Shown here: piece by piece, positions 8,812-19,611 of the stretch
Layout of the letters: each line of letters begins with the position of its first letter
Numbering within the stretch: position 1 is the stretch's first letter
Source of the DNA: an uncultured Hyphomicrobiales bacterium
Lineage (GTDB): Bacteria > Pseudomonadota > Alphaproteobacteria > Rhizobiales > Beijerinckiaceae
NCBI GenBank assembly: GCA_903931945.1
Contig: CAIZEI010000202.1
Coordinates: 1 to 64,000 of the forward strand
Direction: 5' to 3'
Length of the DNA: 64,000 bases
The notes under the pieces: model-generated
What the model was told of the DNA's origin: nothing
The model's input: only the letters and a program-made list of their open reading frames with translations
The model's database searches: none
Position numbers and translations under genes: made by a program

Positions 8812-11295
8812 TCAATTCTTCAACGGCACCTTTGGCACAAGACCGCCGCCTGCCGGGCCGTCATTTTCATCATCTTTGCTTTCATCGTTGTTGCTTTCGG
8901 ACCTGCGCGACCGGGCCCGACGCACCTCGGGCTCGGGGCGCACGCGCTTTTTGGTGGATTCCACCACTTCCTTGTCGGGTTTGGGCAGAGCCGGTCCTTC
9001 GGGGAAGATGAAGGCAAGTTTCTTGACGCCCTCTTCCTCCGCCACGACCACGCGCACCGTGCCGCCGCCTTTCAGGCGCCCGAACAGAACTTCGTCGGCG
9101 AGCGGAGTCTTGATATGCTGCTGGATGACGCGCGCCATTGGCCGAGCGCCCATTGCTTCGTCATAGCCATGCTCGATAAGCCAGTCGCGCGCCTGATCCG
9201 ACAGTTCAATCGAGACATTGCGATCCGACAGCTGCGCATCGAGCTGCATGATGAATTTATCGACGACCTTGGCGATGACCTCGCGGGGGAGATGTCCGAA
9301 AGGCACAATCGCGTCAAGACGATTGCGAAATTCAGGCGCAAACAGCCGGTTGATAGCCTCAAGATCTTCGCCTTCGCGCTTGTGGCGCGTAAAACCGAAT
9401 GCCGCCTTGGCCATATCCGAAGCGCCCGCATTGGTTGTCATGATCAGGATGACATTGCGAAAATCGATCTGCTTGCCATTGTGATCGGTGAGTTTGCCGT
9501 GATCCATGATCTGCAAAAGGATATTGTAGATATCGGGGTGGCCTTTTTCGATTTCGTCGAGCAGAAGGACGCAATGGGGATGCTGATCGATGGCGTCGGT
9601 CAGCAATCCCCCCTGATCGAAGCCGACATAGCCGGGCGGCGCGCCAATGAGGCGGCTGACGGTGTGCCGCTCCATATATTCGGACATATCAAAACGCGTC
9701 AGCGTCACGCCAAGCGCCAGCGCGAGCTGCTTGGCGACCTCGGTTTTACCGACGCCCGTCGGACCGCTGAACAGATAGCAGCCGATCGGCTTTTCGCCAT
9801 CGCGCAGGCCCGCCCGCGCCAGTTTGATCGCGGAGGTCAACGATTTGATCGCCCCGTCCTGTCCGTAGACAACCCGATGCAGGGTTTCTTCCAGATGTTC
9901 CAGAACCTCTGAGTCGTCCTTCGATACGGTTTTTGGCGGAATGCGCGCCATCGTAGCTATGGTCGCCTCGATTTCCTTGATGCCGATGGTTTTCTTGCGC
10001 CGGTTCTCTGGCACCAGCATTTGCGACGCGCCGGTCTCATCGATAACATCGATGGCTTTATCGGGCAGCTTGCGATCGTGAATATAGCGCGCCGACAATT
10101 CCACAGCCGCCTTCACGGCTTCATTGGTGTATTTGATCTTGTGGAAGTCCTCGAAATAGGGCTTCAGCCCTTTCATGATTTCGATCGCATCGGGAACAGT
10201 GGGCTCGTTCACGTCGATCTTCTGGAACCGGCGCACGAGCGCACGGTCCTTCTCGAAATACTGGCGGTATTCCTTGTAGGTCGTCGAGCCGATGCAGCGC
10301 AAAGCGCCCTGCGCCAGCGCGGGTTTCAGGAGGTTCGATGCGTCCATTGAACCGCCCGAGGTCGCGCCTGCGCCAATGACAGTGTGGATTTCGTCGATGA
10401 AGAGAATCGCATTCTTGTGCTGCTCGATTTCTTTCATCACCTGCTTCAGGCGTTCTTCGAAATCGCCGCGATACCGCGTGCCGGCGAGCAATGTGCCCAT
10501 ATCGAGGGCAAATACTGTGGCGTCGGCCAGCACCTCAGGCACTTCGCCTTTGACGATCATGCGGGCGAGCCCTTCGGCGATGGCGGTCTTGCCGACGCCC
10601 GGATCGCCAACATAAAGCGGATTGTTCTTCTGGCGCCGGCAAAGCACCTGAATCGTGCGCTGCACCTCGGCCTCGCGACCGATCAGTGGATCGATGCGTC
10701 CATCGCGCGCTTTCTTGTTCAGATTGACGCAATAGGCGTCAAGCGCGCTTTCTTTCTTTTTACCGTCGCCTGAGGGTTCGCGCTGCTCGCGCGGCGCCTG
10801 TGGCTCCTGTTCGTCATTGGCGCCGCGCGGCGCCTTGGACTGGACGGACAGGCCGGGCTGTTTGGCAATGCCATGCGAGATGTAATTGACCGCATCGTAG
10901 CGGGTCATGTCCTGCTCTTGCAGGAAATAGGCGGCGTGGCTCTCGCGTTCGGCGAATATCGCCACCAGCACATTGGCGCCCGTGACTTCCTCGCGGCCTG
11001 ACGACTGCACGTGAATGACCGCGCGCTGAATCACACGCTGGAAACCCGCAGTGGGCTTGGGATCCTCGCGGCCATCGCTGACCAGATTTTCAAGTTCATG
11101 GTCGATATAGGCGACGAGGCTTTTCCGCAGCGCGGCTATATCGACCGAGCAGGCGCGCAACACAGCCGCCGCGTCGGTATCCTCGATCAGGCTAAGCAAA
11201 AGATGCTCCAGCGTTGAATATTCATGCCGGCGCTGACCGGCGAGAGCCACGGCGCGATGAAGGGTCTGCTCAAGATTGCGGGAGAAAGACGGCAT
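8812..11295 (-). CDS. clpA: ATP-dependent Clp protease ATP-binding subunit ClpA
   Basis: The AAA+ unfoldase that feeds substrates, including N-end rule substrates delivered by ClpS, to ClpP. The Clp_N repeat domain occupies about residues 1-145, followed by a charged linker. The first AAA module has Walker A GDPGVGKT near residue 230. The second has GPTGVGKT in the C-terminal half, then DMSEYMERHT and the arginine-finger region EFRNRLDAI. The tail of about 55 residues is unusually Lys/Arg/Asp/Glu/Asn-rich. The ATG at 11295 gives the standard start MPSFSRNLEQ; an in-frame GTG at 11307 adds only four residues. clpS lies 75 bp upstream on the same strand, so the two are likely co-transcribed. 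Confidence 0.96.
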   Translation of the reverse strand: MPSFSRNLEQTLHRAVALAGQRRHEYSTLEHLLLSLIEDTDAAAVLRACSVDIAALRKSLVAYIDHELENLVSDGREDPKPTAGFQRVIQRAVIHVQSSGREEVTGANVLVAIFAERESHAAYFLQEQDMTRYDAVNYISHGIAKQPGLSVQSKAPRGANDEQEPQAPREQREPSGDGKKKESALDAYCVNLNKKARDGRIDPLIGREAEVQRTIQVLCRRQKNNPLYVGDPGVGKTAIAEGLARMIVKGEVPEVLADATVFALDMGTLLAGTRYRGDFEERLKQVMKEIEQHKNAILFIDEIHTVIGAGATSGGSMDASNLLKPALAQGALRCIGSTTYKEYRQYFEKDRALVRRFQKIDVNEPTVPDAIEIMKGLKPYFEDFHKIKYTNEAVKAAVELSARYIHDRKLPDKAIDVIDETGASQMLVPENRRKKTIGIKEIEATIATMARIPPKTVSKDDSEVLEHLEETLHRVVYGQDGAIKSLTSAIKLARAGLRDGEKPIGCYLFSGPTGVGKTEVAKQLALALGVTLTRFDMSEYMERHTVSRLIGAPPGYVGFDQGGLLTDAIDQHPHCVLLLDEIEKGHPDIYNILLQIMDHGKLTDHNGKQIDFRNVILIMTTNAGASDMAKAAFGFTRHKREGEDLEAINRLFAPEFRNRLDAIVPFGHLPREVIAKVVDKFIMQLDAQLSDRNVSIELSDQARDWLIEHGYDEAMGARPMARVIQQHIKTPLADEVLFGRLKGGGTVRVVVAEEEGVKKLAFIFPEGPALPKPDKEVVESTKKRVRPEPEVRRARSRRSESNNDESKDDENDGPAGGGLVPKVPLKN

Positions 11296-11369
11296 GGCGA
11301 CTCTCACACTTGGGGTTCAGGGAAACGGGAGCAAGAGCCGCGCCAGTCTGGCGGGCGATGCGGCGGGAC

Positions 11370-11696
11370 TCACTTCTGTTCCATAATGCACTGCAGGGGA
11401 TGCTGGTGTTTGCGCGCGTAATCCATCACTTGCATCACTTTTGTCTCTGCGACCTCAAATGTGAATACACCGCATTCGCCAACGCCGTTTTGATGGACAT
11501 GCAACATGATGCGCTGCGCTTCATCCATGCCTTTGTTGAAATATTTACGCAGCACAACGACAACGAACTCCATCGGTGTGTAATCGTCATTGAGTAACAG
11601 AACACGATACATACTGGGCTTTTTTGCGACCGTTTTGGTGCGGGTGATGACATCCGCGCCAGCCCCGTTTCCGCCCTTGCCGGGGTCGCGCGCCAT
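11370..11696 (-). CDS. clpS: ATP-dependent Clp protease adaptor ClpS
   Basis: Adaptor that binds N-degron substrates and docks on the ClpA N-domain. The ClpS core is complete: [17 protein letters not shown], the helix with [15 protein letters not shown], and the C-terminal [14 protein letters not shown] start it at the ATG at 11696, giving 108 aa. The frame continues upstream to a start at 11828, adding 44 Arg/Ser-rich residues not typical of the family. The first 20 residues are a flexible Gly/Lys tail as in other ClpS proteins. It is followed directly by clpA. Confidence 0.93.
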   Translation of the reverse strand: MARDPGKGGNGAGADVITRTKTVAKKPSMYRVLLLNDDYTPMEFVVVVLRKYFNKGMDEAQRIMLHVHQNGVGECGVFTFEVAETKVMQVMDYARKHQHPLQCIMEQK

Positions 11697-11920
11697 CTCG
11701 AGGGGCAATACAGCTGTATCGGCATTCCTCTTTGCCGAGGAGAATAAAAACGATGCAATGCGCTTCAGCCCGGTCACAACCCTGCTCCGCCTCGTGTTGC
11801 TCGTTCCGCCGCTCGCGTCCCGACGCATTGTCGTTCCTATAGTTTAGGCGCCCGCATCGCGCTTCGCCAGTGGGCGGACAGTGTGCCGCTAAAAATTATC
11901 TTGTGCAATCGCCTCTTGAA

Positions 11921-11950
11921 AAACAAAAAGCCCGGCATGAAAGCCGGGCT
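11921..11950 (-). terminator. Intrinsic terminator of the phasin gene
   Basis: Read on the minus strand this is an 8 bp stem AGCCCGGC/GCCGGGCT with a 6-base loop followed by TTTTTGTTTTT. It lies 50 bp downstream of the phasin stop codon. Confidence 0.85.
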
Positions 11951-11999
11951 GATCGAATATTTGAACGCTGTGACGCGACAGAAGCAACCCTGCGCAGCC

Positions 12000-12341
12000 T
12001 TACTTGGCGGCAGCCTGAACCTTGGCAAAAGCGTCTTCGACGGGTTTGTAGGCTTCCTTGGCGATGGCGGTGTAGAGCTCGCCCATCTTGGTGGCCTGAG
12101 CGACGAAACTCTCATAAGCCGACTTGGCGAATTCGGACTGAACTTCAATCGCCTTGTCGAGGGTCTTCACGCCAGCCAGTTTTTCGAACAGGCCGTTCGA
12201 GGCCTCGAGGGACTTCTTGGAGAAATCGCCGGTCTCGGTGGCGATCTGCTGGAAACCCTTGGTCAGGGCGGAGGCGGAAACCTTGGCGGCTTCCAACTGG
12301 TCTTTGCCGAACTGCTGCATGTCTTCCATGTTTTTGAACAT
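12000..12341 (-). CDS. Phasin family protein
   Basis: A 113 aa amphipathic helical protein of the phasin family, which coats polyhydroxyalkanoate granules. The sequence MFKNMEDMQQFGKDQLEAAK opens the Phasin_2-type domain, followed by long Ala/Lys/Glu helices and a C-terminal Ala-rich tail. The ATG at 12341 has AAAGG 11 bases upstream; the frame runs further up to 12443 but those residues do not match the family. A strong terminator follows. The 3-oxoacid CoA-transferase at 31-32 kb would fit polyhydroxybutyrate turnover in the same cell, but the PHB synthase is not in this window. Confidence 0.9.
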   Translation of the reverse strand: MFKNMEDMQQFGKDQLEAAKVSASALTKGFQQIATETGDFSKKSLEASNGLFEKLAGVKTLDKAIEVQSEFAKSAYESFVAQATKMGELYTAIAKEAYKPVEDAFAKVQAAAK

Positions 12342-12615
12342 TGCTGCTACCTTTGCTGGGCCGGTGGCCAGGGAATTTGCGCGGGGAGCTGAAGTCCCTG
12401 CCGTTTGCGCTTCCGATATGTGCGCTGCACAATAATTTGTCAAGGGAATTTTTGCATCGCAGCATTTCAGGCGGCGATGGCGCGGGGTTGCCCGCGCGGC
12501 CCGCCGTTAAGACTCCCGTAACCGCGATCGCATAGTGTTGGAAACTGTGATGGCGAAACCACAATTGCGCGAAAACAAGCGCGAATTGTGGATTTGAGGG
12601 GCCTCGGGTGCAGGA

Positions 12616-14163
12616 ATGCGTGAAAAATTGCAGTGTCGTGAGTCTGTGATCAGGGCGATTTCCATCTTGGCCTTTAGCTTGGCCTTTACTGCTGTCGATC
12701 CAGCGCAGGCGCGTCGACATCACCGCCCCGGCCATGCGCGCCACGCTGCAGCGCCCTACTCGCCGCCTTATTCAGCCATGGTTATCGACGCGAATTCAGG
12801 CCGGGTTCTCCATGCGGTCGATGAAAACGAATTGCGTCATCCCGCCTCTATAACCAAGGTCATGACGCTCTATATGCTCTTCGAGCAGCTTGATCGCGGC
12901 AAAATGAGCCTCGCCGATCAACTCACCGTATCGGCGCACGCCGCCTCGATGGAGCCTTCGAAACTGGGATTAACCCCGGGGGCGACCATTTCTGTCGAGA
13001 ACGCAATCAAGGCCATATGCACCAAGTCGGCCAACGACATGGCTGTGGTGGTTGCAGAAGCGATCGGCGGCAGCGAAGATCATTTTGCGGAAATGATGAC
13101 CGCCAAAGCGCATTCGCTGGGCATGTCGCGCACGAATTACGCAAATGCGTCCGGGCTCCCTGATGATGATCAGGTTACCACGGCGCACGATCTGATCATT
13201 CTCGGACGCTCCATCCTCGAGCGCTTCCCCCGATACTACAGCTATTTTTCGACACATCAGTTCAATTTCGCCGGGCGCACCATTCGCAACCACAATCACC
13301 TGCTGGGGCGCATTGAGGGCCTGGACGGCATCAAGACCGGCTATACGCGCGCATCGGGCTTCAATCTTCTGTCCTCCGTCAAGCGTGGCGAGCGCCGGAT
13401 TGTGTCGGTCGTGCTTGGCGGACGAAGCGCCGGCGTTCGGGACAAGATCATGTCCGATCTGATCGAACAGAACATCGGCAAAGGTTCGACGACGCATACT
13501 GCCAGAAATGTCGAAGAGCCGGCATCCGTTGAACATGCCGAGGCGCCCAAAGCTGAGGTTCGCAAACCTGAACCGGTGCATGCTGAGGCGGAGGAAGCGC
13601 CCGCGCCCGTCAAGGCCGATCCACCCAGGCCCTGGCCATTGACCGGGGTCGCCGAAAAACCGCATCCCGCAGTTGTCGCGAACCCCACCAAATCCATTGC
13701 CGACGAGCGCACAGCGAGCATTCCAGAGGCCAAACGTCAGACATTTGAGGGCTCGACCCGCGCTGTCGCAGCCAGTCCCTCGACAACGGGCGCGGTCACA
13801 GGCGGGATGCGTTGGGTCGCCGGCCCCCCGGGAGCGTCGGCAAAACCGGTCCGCGGGGATGAGCGGGTCGCGAAAGCCGAACCTGTGAAGGAGGCGCCCG
13901 CCGCCAAAGCCGAACCCGTCCATACAGGCATCATGATTCAGATCGGCGCGTCGGACGATGCCGGCAAAGCCAACGAACTGCTCGCCAGGGCCAAGAGCAG
14001 CCACGCGCCGCTCGCCGGAGCCACTTCGTTCACTGAAAAAGTGCGCAAGGGCTCGGAAACCCTTTGGCGCGCGCGCTTTGCAGGCCTGACCGAGACCCAG
14101 GCCGACACCGCCTGCAAATCGCTGAAGCGGTCGGGGTTTTCCTGCTTCACAACGAGAAATTAA
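12616..14163 (+). CDS. D-alanyl-D-alanine carboxypeptidase with C-terminal SPOR domain
   Basis: A periplasmic low-molecular-weight penicillin-binding protein that trims the terminal D-Ala of peptidoglycan stem peptides. A signal peptide ends near AVDPAQA. The serine-protease-like PBP motifs are present: SxxK as SITK, SxN as SAN and KTG as IKTGYTRASG. After the catalytic domain (to about residue 295) comes a long Pro/Glu/Ala/Lys linker. The last 80 residues are a SPOR domain (MIQIGASDDAGKANELL to CKSLKRSGFSCF), which targets septal denuded glycan. The 515 aa length fits the alphaproteobacterial DacC/DacF-SPOR architecture. It is divergent from the phasin gene. A GTG at 12646 is an alternative start directly before the signal peptide. 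Confidence 0.92.
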   Translation: MREKLQCRESVIRAISILAFSLAFTAVDPAQARRHHRPGHARHAAAPYSPPYSAMVIDANSGRVLHAVDENELRHPASITKVMTLYMLFEQLDRGKMSLADQLTVSAHAASMEPSKLGLTPGATISVENAIKAICTKSANDMAVVVAEAIGGSEDHFAEMMTAKAHSLGMSRTNYANASGLPDDDQVTTAHDLIILGRSILERFPRYYSYFSTHQFNFAGRTIRNHNHLLGRIEGLDGIKTGYTRASGFNLLSSVKRGERRIVSVVLGGRSAGVRDKIMSDLIEQNIGKGSTTHTARNVEEPASVEHAEAPKAEVRKPEPVHAEAEEAPAPVKADPPRPWPLTGVAEKPHPAVVANPTKSIADERTASIPEAKRQTFEGSTRAVAASPSTTGAVTGGMRWVAGPPGASAKPVRGDERVAKAEPVKEAPAAKAEPVHTGIMIQIGASDDAGKANELLARAKSSHAPLAGATSFTEKVRKGSETLWRARFAGLTETQADTACKSLKRSGFSCFTTRN

Positions 14164-14196
14164 GTCGAGCTGCGTGCATTCAAGCGTGAGTGGAGT

Positions 14197-14889
14197 TTAG
14201 AGATGGCGGCGCGTCAATATGTCCCTGGCTTCGTTTACCCTGGCCGCCAGAGCCGTCGTCCCGCCCTGATCGGGGTGGAGTTTCTTCATCAACGAGCGAT
14301 GCGCGTTCGCGATGTCGGCGCTCGAAGCTCCCTTCTCAAGCCCCAGGGTCTCATAAGCCTCATCCTCGCTCATTTTTCCGCCGCTGCGCGCCCGGCCCCG
14401 CGCGTTGAAATCGCGCTCGCCTGCCGCACGCCAGCCGGGGAAACGGCGGTCGAGATAAAACTCGATTAGTTTGGCTCCATTGGGATCCGAACTTCGCGCC
14501 TCCCGGCAGAGCGCCTCGCATTCCGCGCGCGACAGGTCCTCCATCCTGCGTCCTTCGAAGGCGCCGGCAAGCACCAGGCCAGAAGCAAAATCGGGCGCCA
14601 TCTCCACGATCGCCGCGCGCAGTTCCGACGGCGGCCGACCGGCGTTCCGGAACAGGCCCGACCAATGCGGCGCGGCGCTGAATCCCAGCAGATACAGGCC
14701 CAGTCCGCCAAGGCCGAGCGCCACTTCGCCCTGACCTCGCAGCAAAAGAAAGACCGCCGCGCCAAGCGATCCATAGCCGCAGACGGTGCGCATCAGGCGG
14801 TCTTTGGCGCCAGGCGTCAGGCCCTTGAAAAACCCGGAGCCCCAGAAGACGATGGCGAGAACCACAAGAACGATCAAAACGTGGGGCAT
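14197..14889 (-). CDS. Membrane-anchored J-domain (DnaJ-like) protein
   Basis: A 230 aa protein with two N-terminal hydrophobic segments (about residues 3-22 and 37-70) and a C-terminal J domain of about 60 residues. The J domain has the HPD tripeptide in MKKLHPDQGG, preceded by EAYETLGLEKGASSADI. This is the DjlA/TIM14-like layout, so it should recruit DnaK to the inner membrane. The middle region is of unknown fold. It lies directly downstream of the CinA-type gene (8 bp gap), so the two are probably one operon. Confidence 0.82.
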   Translation of the reverse strand: MPHVLIVLVVLAIVFWGSGFFKGLTPGAKDRLMRTVCGYGSLGAAVFLLLRGQGEVALGLGGLGLYLLGFSAAPHWSGLFRNAGRPPSELRAAIVEMAPDFASGLVLAGAFEGRRMEDLSRAECEALCREARSSDPNGAKLIEFYLDRRFPGWRAAGERDFNARGRARSGGKMSEDEAYETLGLEKGASSADIANAHRSLMKKLHPDQGGTTALAARVNEARDILTRRHL

Positions 14890-14897
14890 GGCCGGGC

Positions 14898-15392
14898 CTA
14901 AAGCTGACCTGACCCGCTGAGGGCTTCATTGAGCAGTCCCAGCGCGGCGCAGGCGAATGCGTCCATATTTGCGGCGCGGTCCGAAGAACCTGTCTCCAGC
15001 GTGCGGGCGGCGCGCGTGGGGCCGTTAAGGCCAAAGCATACATGGCCCGGCGCATCGCCATAGCGATTTCCGGTCGGGCCAGCCGCCCCGGTTTCGCCCA
15101 GTCCCCAGGAAGCGCCAAAACTGCGCCTGACGCGCTCGGCGAGGAACAGCGCGTAGGCTTCGCTCGATGCGCGCATATGCTCCATATCTTCGGACTGGAT
15201 CCCCAGCAAAGCCTGACGCGCGACGGCCGTATAGATAATCCCGCCTCCGAGGAAATAGGCTGAAGCGCCCGGCACGGCCAGCAGGGAGGCCGAGATCAGT
15301 CCGCCTGCCGACGATTCGGCAACGGCGACCGTTTCCTTCCGCTCAATCAATTTGGCGGCGACTTGCCGGGCCAATTCTCGCAATTCTGACAT
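14898..15392 (-). CDS. CinA C-terminal domain protein (nicotinamide-nucleotide amidohydrolase type)
   Basis: A 164 aa stand-alone CinA C-terminal domain. Proteins of this type (PncC) deamidate NMN to nicotinate mononucleotide in pyridine-nucleotide salvage. Hallmarks are VAVAESSAGGLISASL with the nucleophile-region Ser, the GGGIIYT strand, and GLGETGAAGPTGNRYGDAPG, the conserved substrate loop. The length is right for the single-domain form. The ATG at 15392 has GGGGAT upstream. It is followed by the J-domain gene. Confidence 0.9.
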   Translation of the reverse strand: MSELRELARQVAAKLIERKETVAVAESSAGGLISASLLAVPGASAYFLGGGIIYTAVARQALLGIQSEDMEHMRASSEAYALFLAERVRRSFGASWGLGETGAAGPTGNRYGDAPGHVCFGLNGPTRAARTLETGSSDRAANMDAFACAALGLLNEALSGSGQL

Positions 15393-15695
15393 CGATATCC
15401 CCGAGGCTGAATATCAACCATAGCGCGAAGCGATCGCCCTGTCGCGGGGCGCGTCCGACGCTGCGCCGGATGGCCGATCGGGAACGCTACGTCAACTTGC
15501 CATCGCAACGTAAGGCGGTTGTTATGGATAACGCAAAGCCGCCAACGGGTAGGTCGGTCGAATTGGCGTAGCGACGACAAAAGTAAAGTTTTCTTAAGGT
15601 CCAGCCCATCCTTTTCGATAGAAGGCCTATCCCGAAACAGTGCGGACCTGATCGCAATTGTTCCGGTCGCGGCCTGGCGAAGCAGGATGAGTCCA
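15393..15695. other. Divergent intergenic region without a recognisable gene
   Basis: About 300 bp between the divergent CinA-type gene and the 2OG-oxygenase gene. The oxygenase frame is open through part of it but has no family resemblance there. No clear promoter boxes, hairpins or small genes stood out. Confidence 0.4.
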
Positions 15696-16721
15696 ATGCT
15701 TGTAGATACGCGCACGAACGGGGCTGCCGGCGAGAGCTGGGCGCCGCTGCTTCAATCGGTCGACAAGCAATGCGAACGGCTGCTGAGTCTCCCCTCCGAA
15801 ATCGCATTGCGCGCCATGAATCCGCCGGTCTGGGTTGCCGAAGCCCGGCCAGCAAAGCCTGTGCTGGATCATCGAGCCGAATGCATGGCGCCGACATTGG
15901 CGCAATCGGACGCCAGCCTGCTCAATGATCTCGTTCGCGACGGGATTTGCTTGACGTCCCTGCAAGCTCTCGGGCTGGAAGGAACCGCCGATATGATGGC
16001 CGGGGCGGATGATCTCAGCGACCTCCTCGCGCGTCGCGCCGGGACAGCCGGCTTTATGGCCAAACATACGATAACGGCTCATGCGACGGAATTGCTGGAA
16101 CGCGATTCGATCCTGCGCTGGGGCCTGCAGGACCGGCTCCTCAATCTGGTGGAAGCCTATCTTGGCGTGCCGGCGGCGTACGATGGCGCGCTGATGTATC
16201 ACAGCCGTCCGGATGGTCAGGAGCAGGGCATCCGCAAATGGCATAGGGACCGCGAGGATGAGAAGGTCGTCAAAATCGGCATTTATGTCAGCGATGTCGA
16301 GGAAGACGATGGCCCCTTCCAGGTCTTCAGGCCCGAATTGCAGGCGCAGATCGAAAAGCGACTGAGCTGGCGCTACGCCAAACTGACCCAACAGGGTCTC
16401 GATATCGCGATCCGCGATCGGGACTGGAGCTGGGGCGTGCGGACAGTCACAGGACAGGCCGGCACGGTTTTTATCTGCGATGCCGCGCGCGCGCATCATC
16501 GGGGCAAACCGCCGACGCGAAATGCGCGCACCGCCATCTTCCATTCCTATTTTTCACGCACGCCGCGCCATCCTTTCTATTGCGAGCGTTCAAATATGAC
16601 ACGGCGGGAACTCGCGGAATTTGCTGCAACACTCCCTTCGCGTGCGCGCGATTGCGCGCTGTGGCGCGAGCAACTGCCCTTGAGCCAGCGTTTGATCCCG
16701 CGCAACAGGCTCACCATTTAG
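15696..16721 (+). CDS. Putative 2-oxoglutarate/Fe(II)-dependent oxygenase (PhyH-like), substrate unknown
   Basis: A 341 aa protein with a double-stranded beta-helix iron site: HxD in KWHRDRED (His183, Asp185) and a distal His in ARAHHRGKPP (about 267/268), with an Arg about ten residues later that could bind 2-oxoglutarate. This spacing resembles the phytanoyl-CoA dioxygenase family. The N-terminal 120 residues are not recognised. The ATG at 15696 follows AGCAGG with good spacing. The gene is convergent with and overlaps by 11 bp the end of an ABC permease gene. Sulfonate or phosphonate oxygenation would fit a NitT/TauT neighbour, but that is inference. Confidence 0.65.
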   Translation: MLVDTRTNGAAGESWAPLLQSVDKQCERLLSLPSEIALRAMNPPVWVAEARPAKPVLDHRAECMAPTLAQSDASLLNDLVRDGICLTSLQALGLEGTADMMAGADDLSDLLARRAGTAGFMAKHTITAHATELLERDSILRWGLQDRLLNLVEAYLGVPAAYDGALMYHSRPDGQEQGIRKWHRDREDEKVVKIGIYVSDVEEDDGPFQVFRPELQAQIEKRLSWRYAKLTQQGLDIAIRDRDWSWGVRTVTGQAGTVFICDAARAHHRGKPPTRNARTAIFHSYFSRTPRHPFYCERSNMTRRELAEFAATLPSRARDCALWREQLPLSQRLIPRNRLTI

Positions 16722-17511
16722 GCGGAGTTTCATTCAACGCCGGGCCGGGCCGCCATTTCATCAGGCGCCGCTCGAACAAAGTGACGGCGTAATCTACGAT
16801 CAACACGAAGGCGGACAGCACAACCATGCCGGCAAAGACGCCCGTGACATCGAACGTGCCTTCCGCCTCGTGAATCACATAGCCAAGACCTGACGCCGCG
16901 CCGAGATATTCGCCAACGACTGCGCCGACGAGCGCGAAACCAACGGACGTATGCAATGAGGAAAACATCCACGACAGCGCCGAAGGCCAATAAACGTGGC
17001 GTAAAAGTTGACGCTCATTCATCCCCAGCATCCGCGCGTTCGCAAGTATGACCGGGCTCACTTCCTTGACGCCCTGATAGACATTGAAAAACACGACGAA
17101 GAAAACCAGTGTGACGCCAAGCGCCACTTTCGACCATATGCCGAGCCCGAACCACAGCATGAAGATCGGCGCCAGAACGACGCGCGGCAGCGCATTCGCC
17201 ATTTTGACATAGGGGTCGAAGACGGCGGCCACAAGCGGCTGACGCGCAAACCAGAACCCGACGGCGACGCCAGAACCGGCGCCGATGACGAACGCCAGAA
17301 GCGTTTCTTCCAGCGTGATCCAAAGATGTTTCCAGATCATGCCAGTGACGAAAAACTTCCAGATTTTCAGCGCGACATCAACCGGCGTCGAAAAGAAAAA
17401 GCGGATGTTTTTAACATCGCCCAGAACCTGGTAGGTCGTTGCAATGTGCCATGCGCCGATAAGCGCGACAGCGACCAGAACCTGCAGCGTCAGCAGAACA
17501 AGGCGGTTCAT
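16711..17511 (-). CDS. ABC transporter permease, NitT/TauT (SsuC) family
   Basis: An inner-membrane permease of the nitrate/sulfonate/taurine uptake family (266 aa, about six membrane helices). The EAA-type cytoplasmic loop that contacts the ATPase is seen as GVKEVSPVILANARMLGMNERQL. The stop codon of the ATPase gene overlaps its start by 4 bp (ATGA-type), so translation is coupled. No substrate-binding protein is adjacent, which leaves the ligand open. Confidence 0.88.
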   Translation of the reverse strand: MNRLVLLTLQVLVAVALIGAWHIATTYQVLGDVKNIRFFFSTPVDVALKIWKFFVTGMIWKHLWITLEETLLAFVIGAGSGVAVGFWFARQPLVAAVFDPYVKMANALPRVVLAPIFMLWFGLGIWSKVALGVTLVFFVVFFNVYQGVKEVSPVILANARMLGMNERQLLRHVYWPSALSWMFSSLHTSVGFALVGAVVGEYLGAASGLGYVIHEAEGTFDVTGVFAGMVVLSAFVLIVDYAVTLFERRLMKWRPGPALNETPPKW

Positions 17512-18362
17512 GCGGACGCCCCGGCTTGCAGGACGCCGTCGCCCTGCTCGCCAAAGGCCTTCATGACTTCGGTTCGCAAATCATTCCAGATGGCGCGTTG
17601 CAGGGCATGAAACGCTGGATCGAGCCGGATATCGGCGACGTTGCGCGGACGCGGCAGGTCGATCGGATGTTCCGAGACGATGCGGGCGGCGGGGCCAGCT
17701 GACATCACGACAACACGGTCAGCCAGCGCGATGGCTTCATCGAGATCGTGGGTGACAAACAGCACCGCCTTGCGGTCGGCCTGCCAAAGCTGGAGCAACA
17801 GATCGCCCATCAGGCCGCGCGTCTGCGCGTCGAGCGGGCCGAAGGGTTCATCCATGAGCAATATCGAGGGGTCGCGGATCAACGTCTGCGCCAGCGCCAC
17901 GCGCTTTTTCTGCCCGCCGGAGAGCTGGTGCGGATAGCGCGCAGCGAATCCTGCAAGACCCACCCGCGCCAGCCATTGCTGCGCGCGGTCCTCCGCCTCC
18001 GCTCGCGCGACGCCCCTGACTTCAAGCGCCACAGCGACATTGGCGAGCGCTGTCTTCCAGGGCATCAGCGCGTCTTGCTGAAAGAGATAGCCGGCCTCGT
18101 GCGTGACGCCGTTGACTACGCGTCCCAGTGTCAGCGCCCGCCCTTGTGCAGGTCGCAGCAATCCTGCGACTGCATTCAACAGAGTCGATTTACCGCAGCC
18201 GGTCGGGCCGACGATGGCGACAAACTCGCCAGACGCAACGCGAAGATTGACTTTGGCGACGGCGGCATAGGCGTTTGCGCCGGTTCCAAAATAGACGCTC
18301 AGGTTTTCAAGCGCGATAGCTTCCCGCGGCGGTGAACCGGTTTGGGCGGCGGCGTTGGACAC
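17508..18362 (-). CDS. ABC transporter ATP-binding protein, NitT/TauT (SsuB) family
   Basis: The cytoplasmic ATPase of the transporter whose permease gene overlaps its 3' end. Walker A is GPTGCGKST, the signature is LSGGQKKR, Walker B is [12 protein letters not shown] and the switch His is in [10 protein letters not shown] start it at a GTG at 18362, which has AAAGGGGGAT upstream; this gives about 284 aa, normal for the family. The frame extends upstream to 18518 but those residues overlap the ilvC end and do not match the family. It sits directly downstream of ilvC. Confidence 0.9.
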   Translation of the reverse strand: MSNAAAQTGSPPREAIALENLSVYFGTGANAYAAVAKVNLRVASGEFVAIVGPTGCGKSTLLNAVAGLLRPAQGRALTLGRVVNGVTHEAGYLFQQDALMPWKTALANVAVALEVRGVARAEAEDRAQQWLARVGLAGFAARYPHQLSGGQKKRVALAQTLIRDPSILLMDEPFGPLDAQTRGLMGDLLLQLWQADRKAVLFVTHDLDEAIALADRVVVMSAGPAARIVSEHPIDLPRPRNVADIRLDPAFHALQRAIWNDLRTEVMKAFGEQGDGVLQAGASA

Positions 18363-18495
18363 GCGGGCGATCCCCCTTTGCGCTCGCACGCTGGCCGAAG
18401 AACAGGGGACTTGCAAGGTGCGATCCCGTGCGCCCGAAATAAAGACGCCGCGCCGGTCCCTGCCAGCGCGGGATTTGAGTTGGCCGACGAAAGCC

Positions 18496-19611
<1,116 letters not shown>

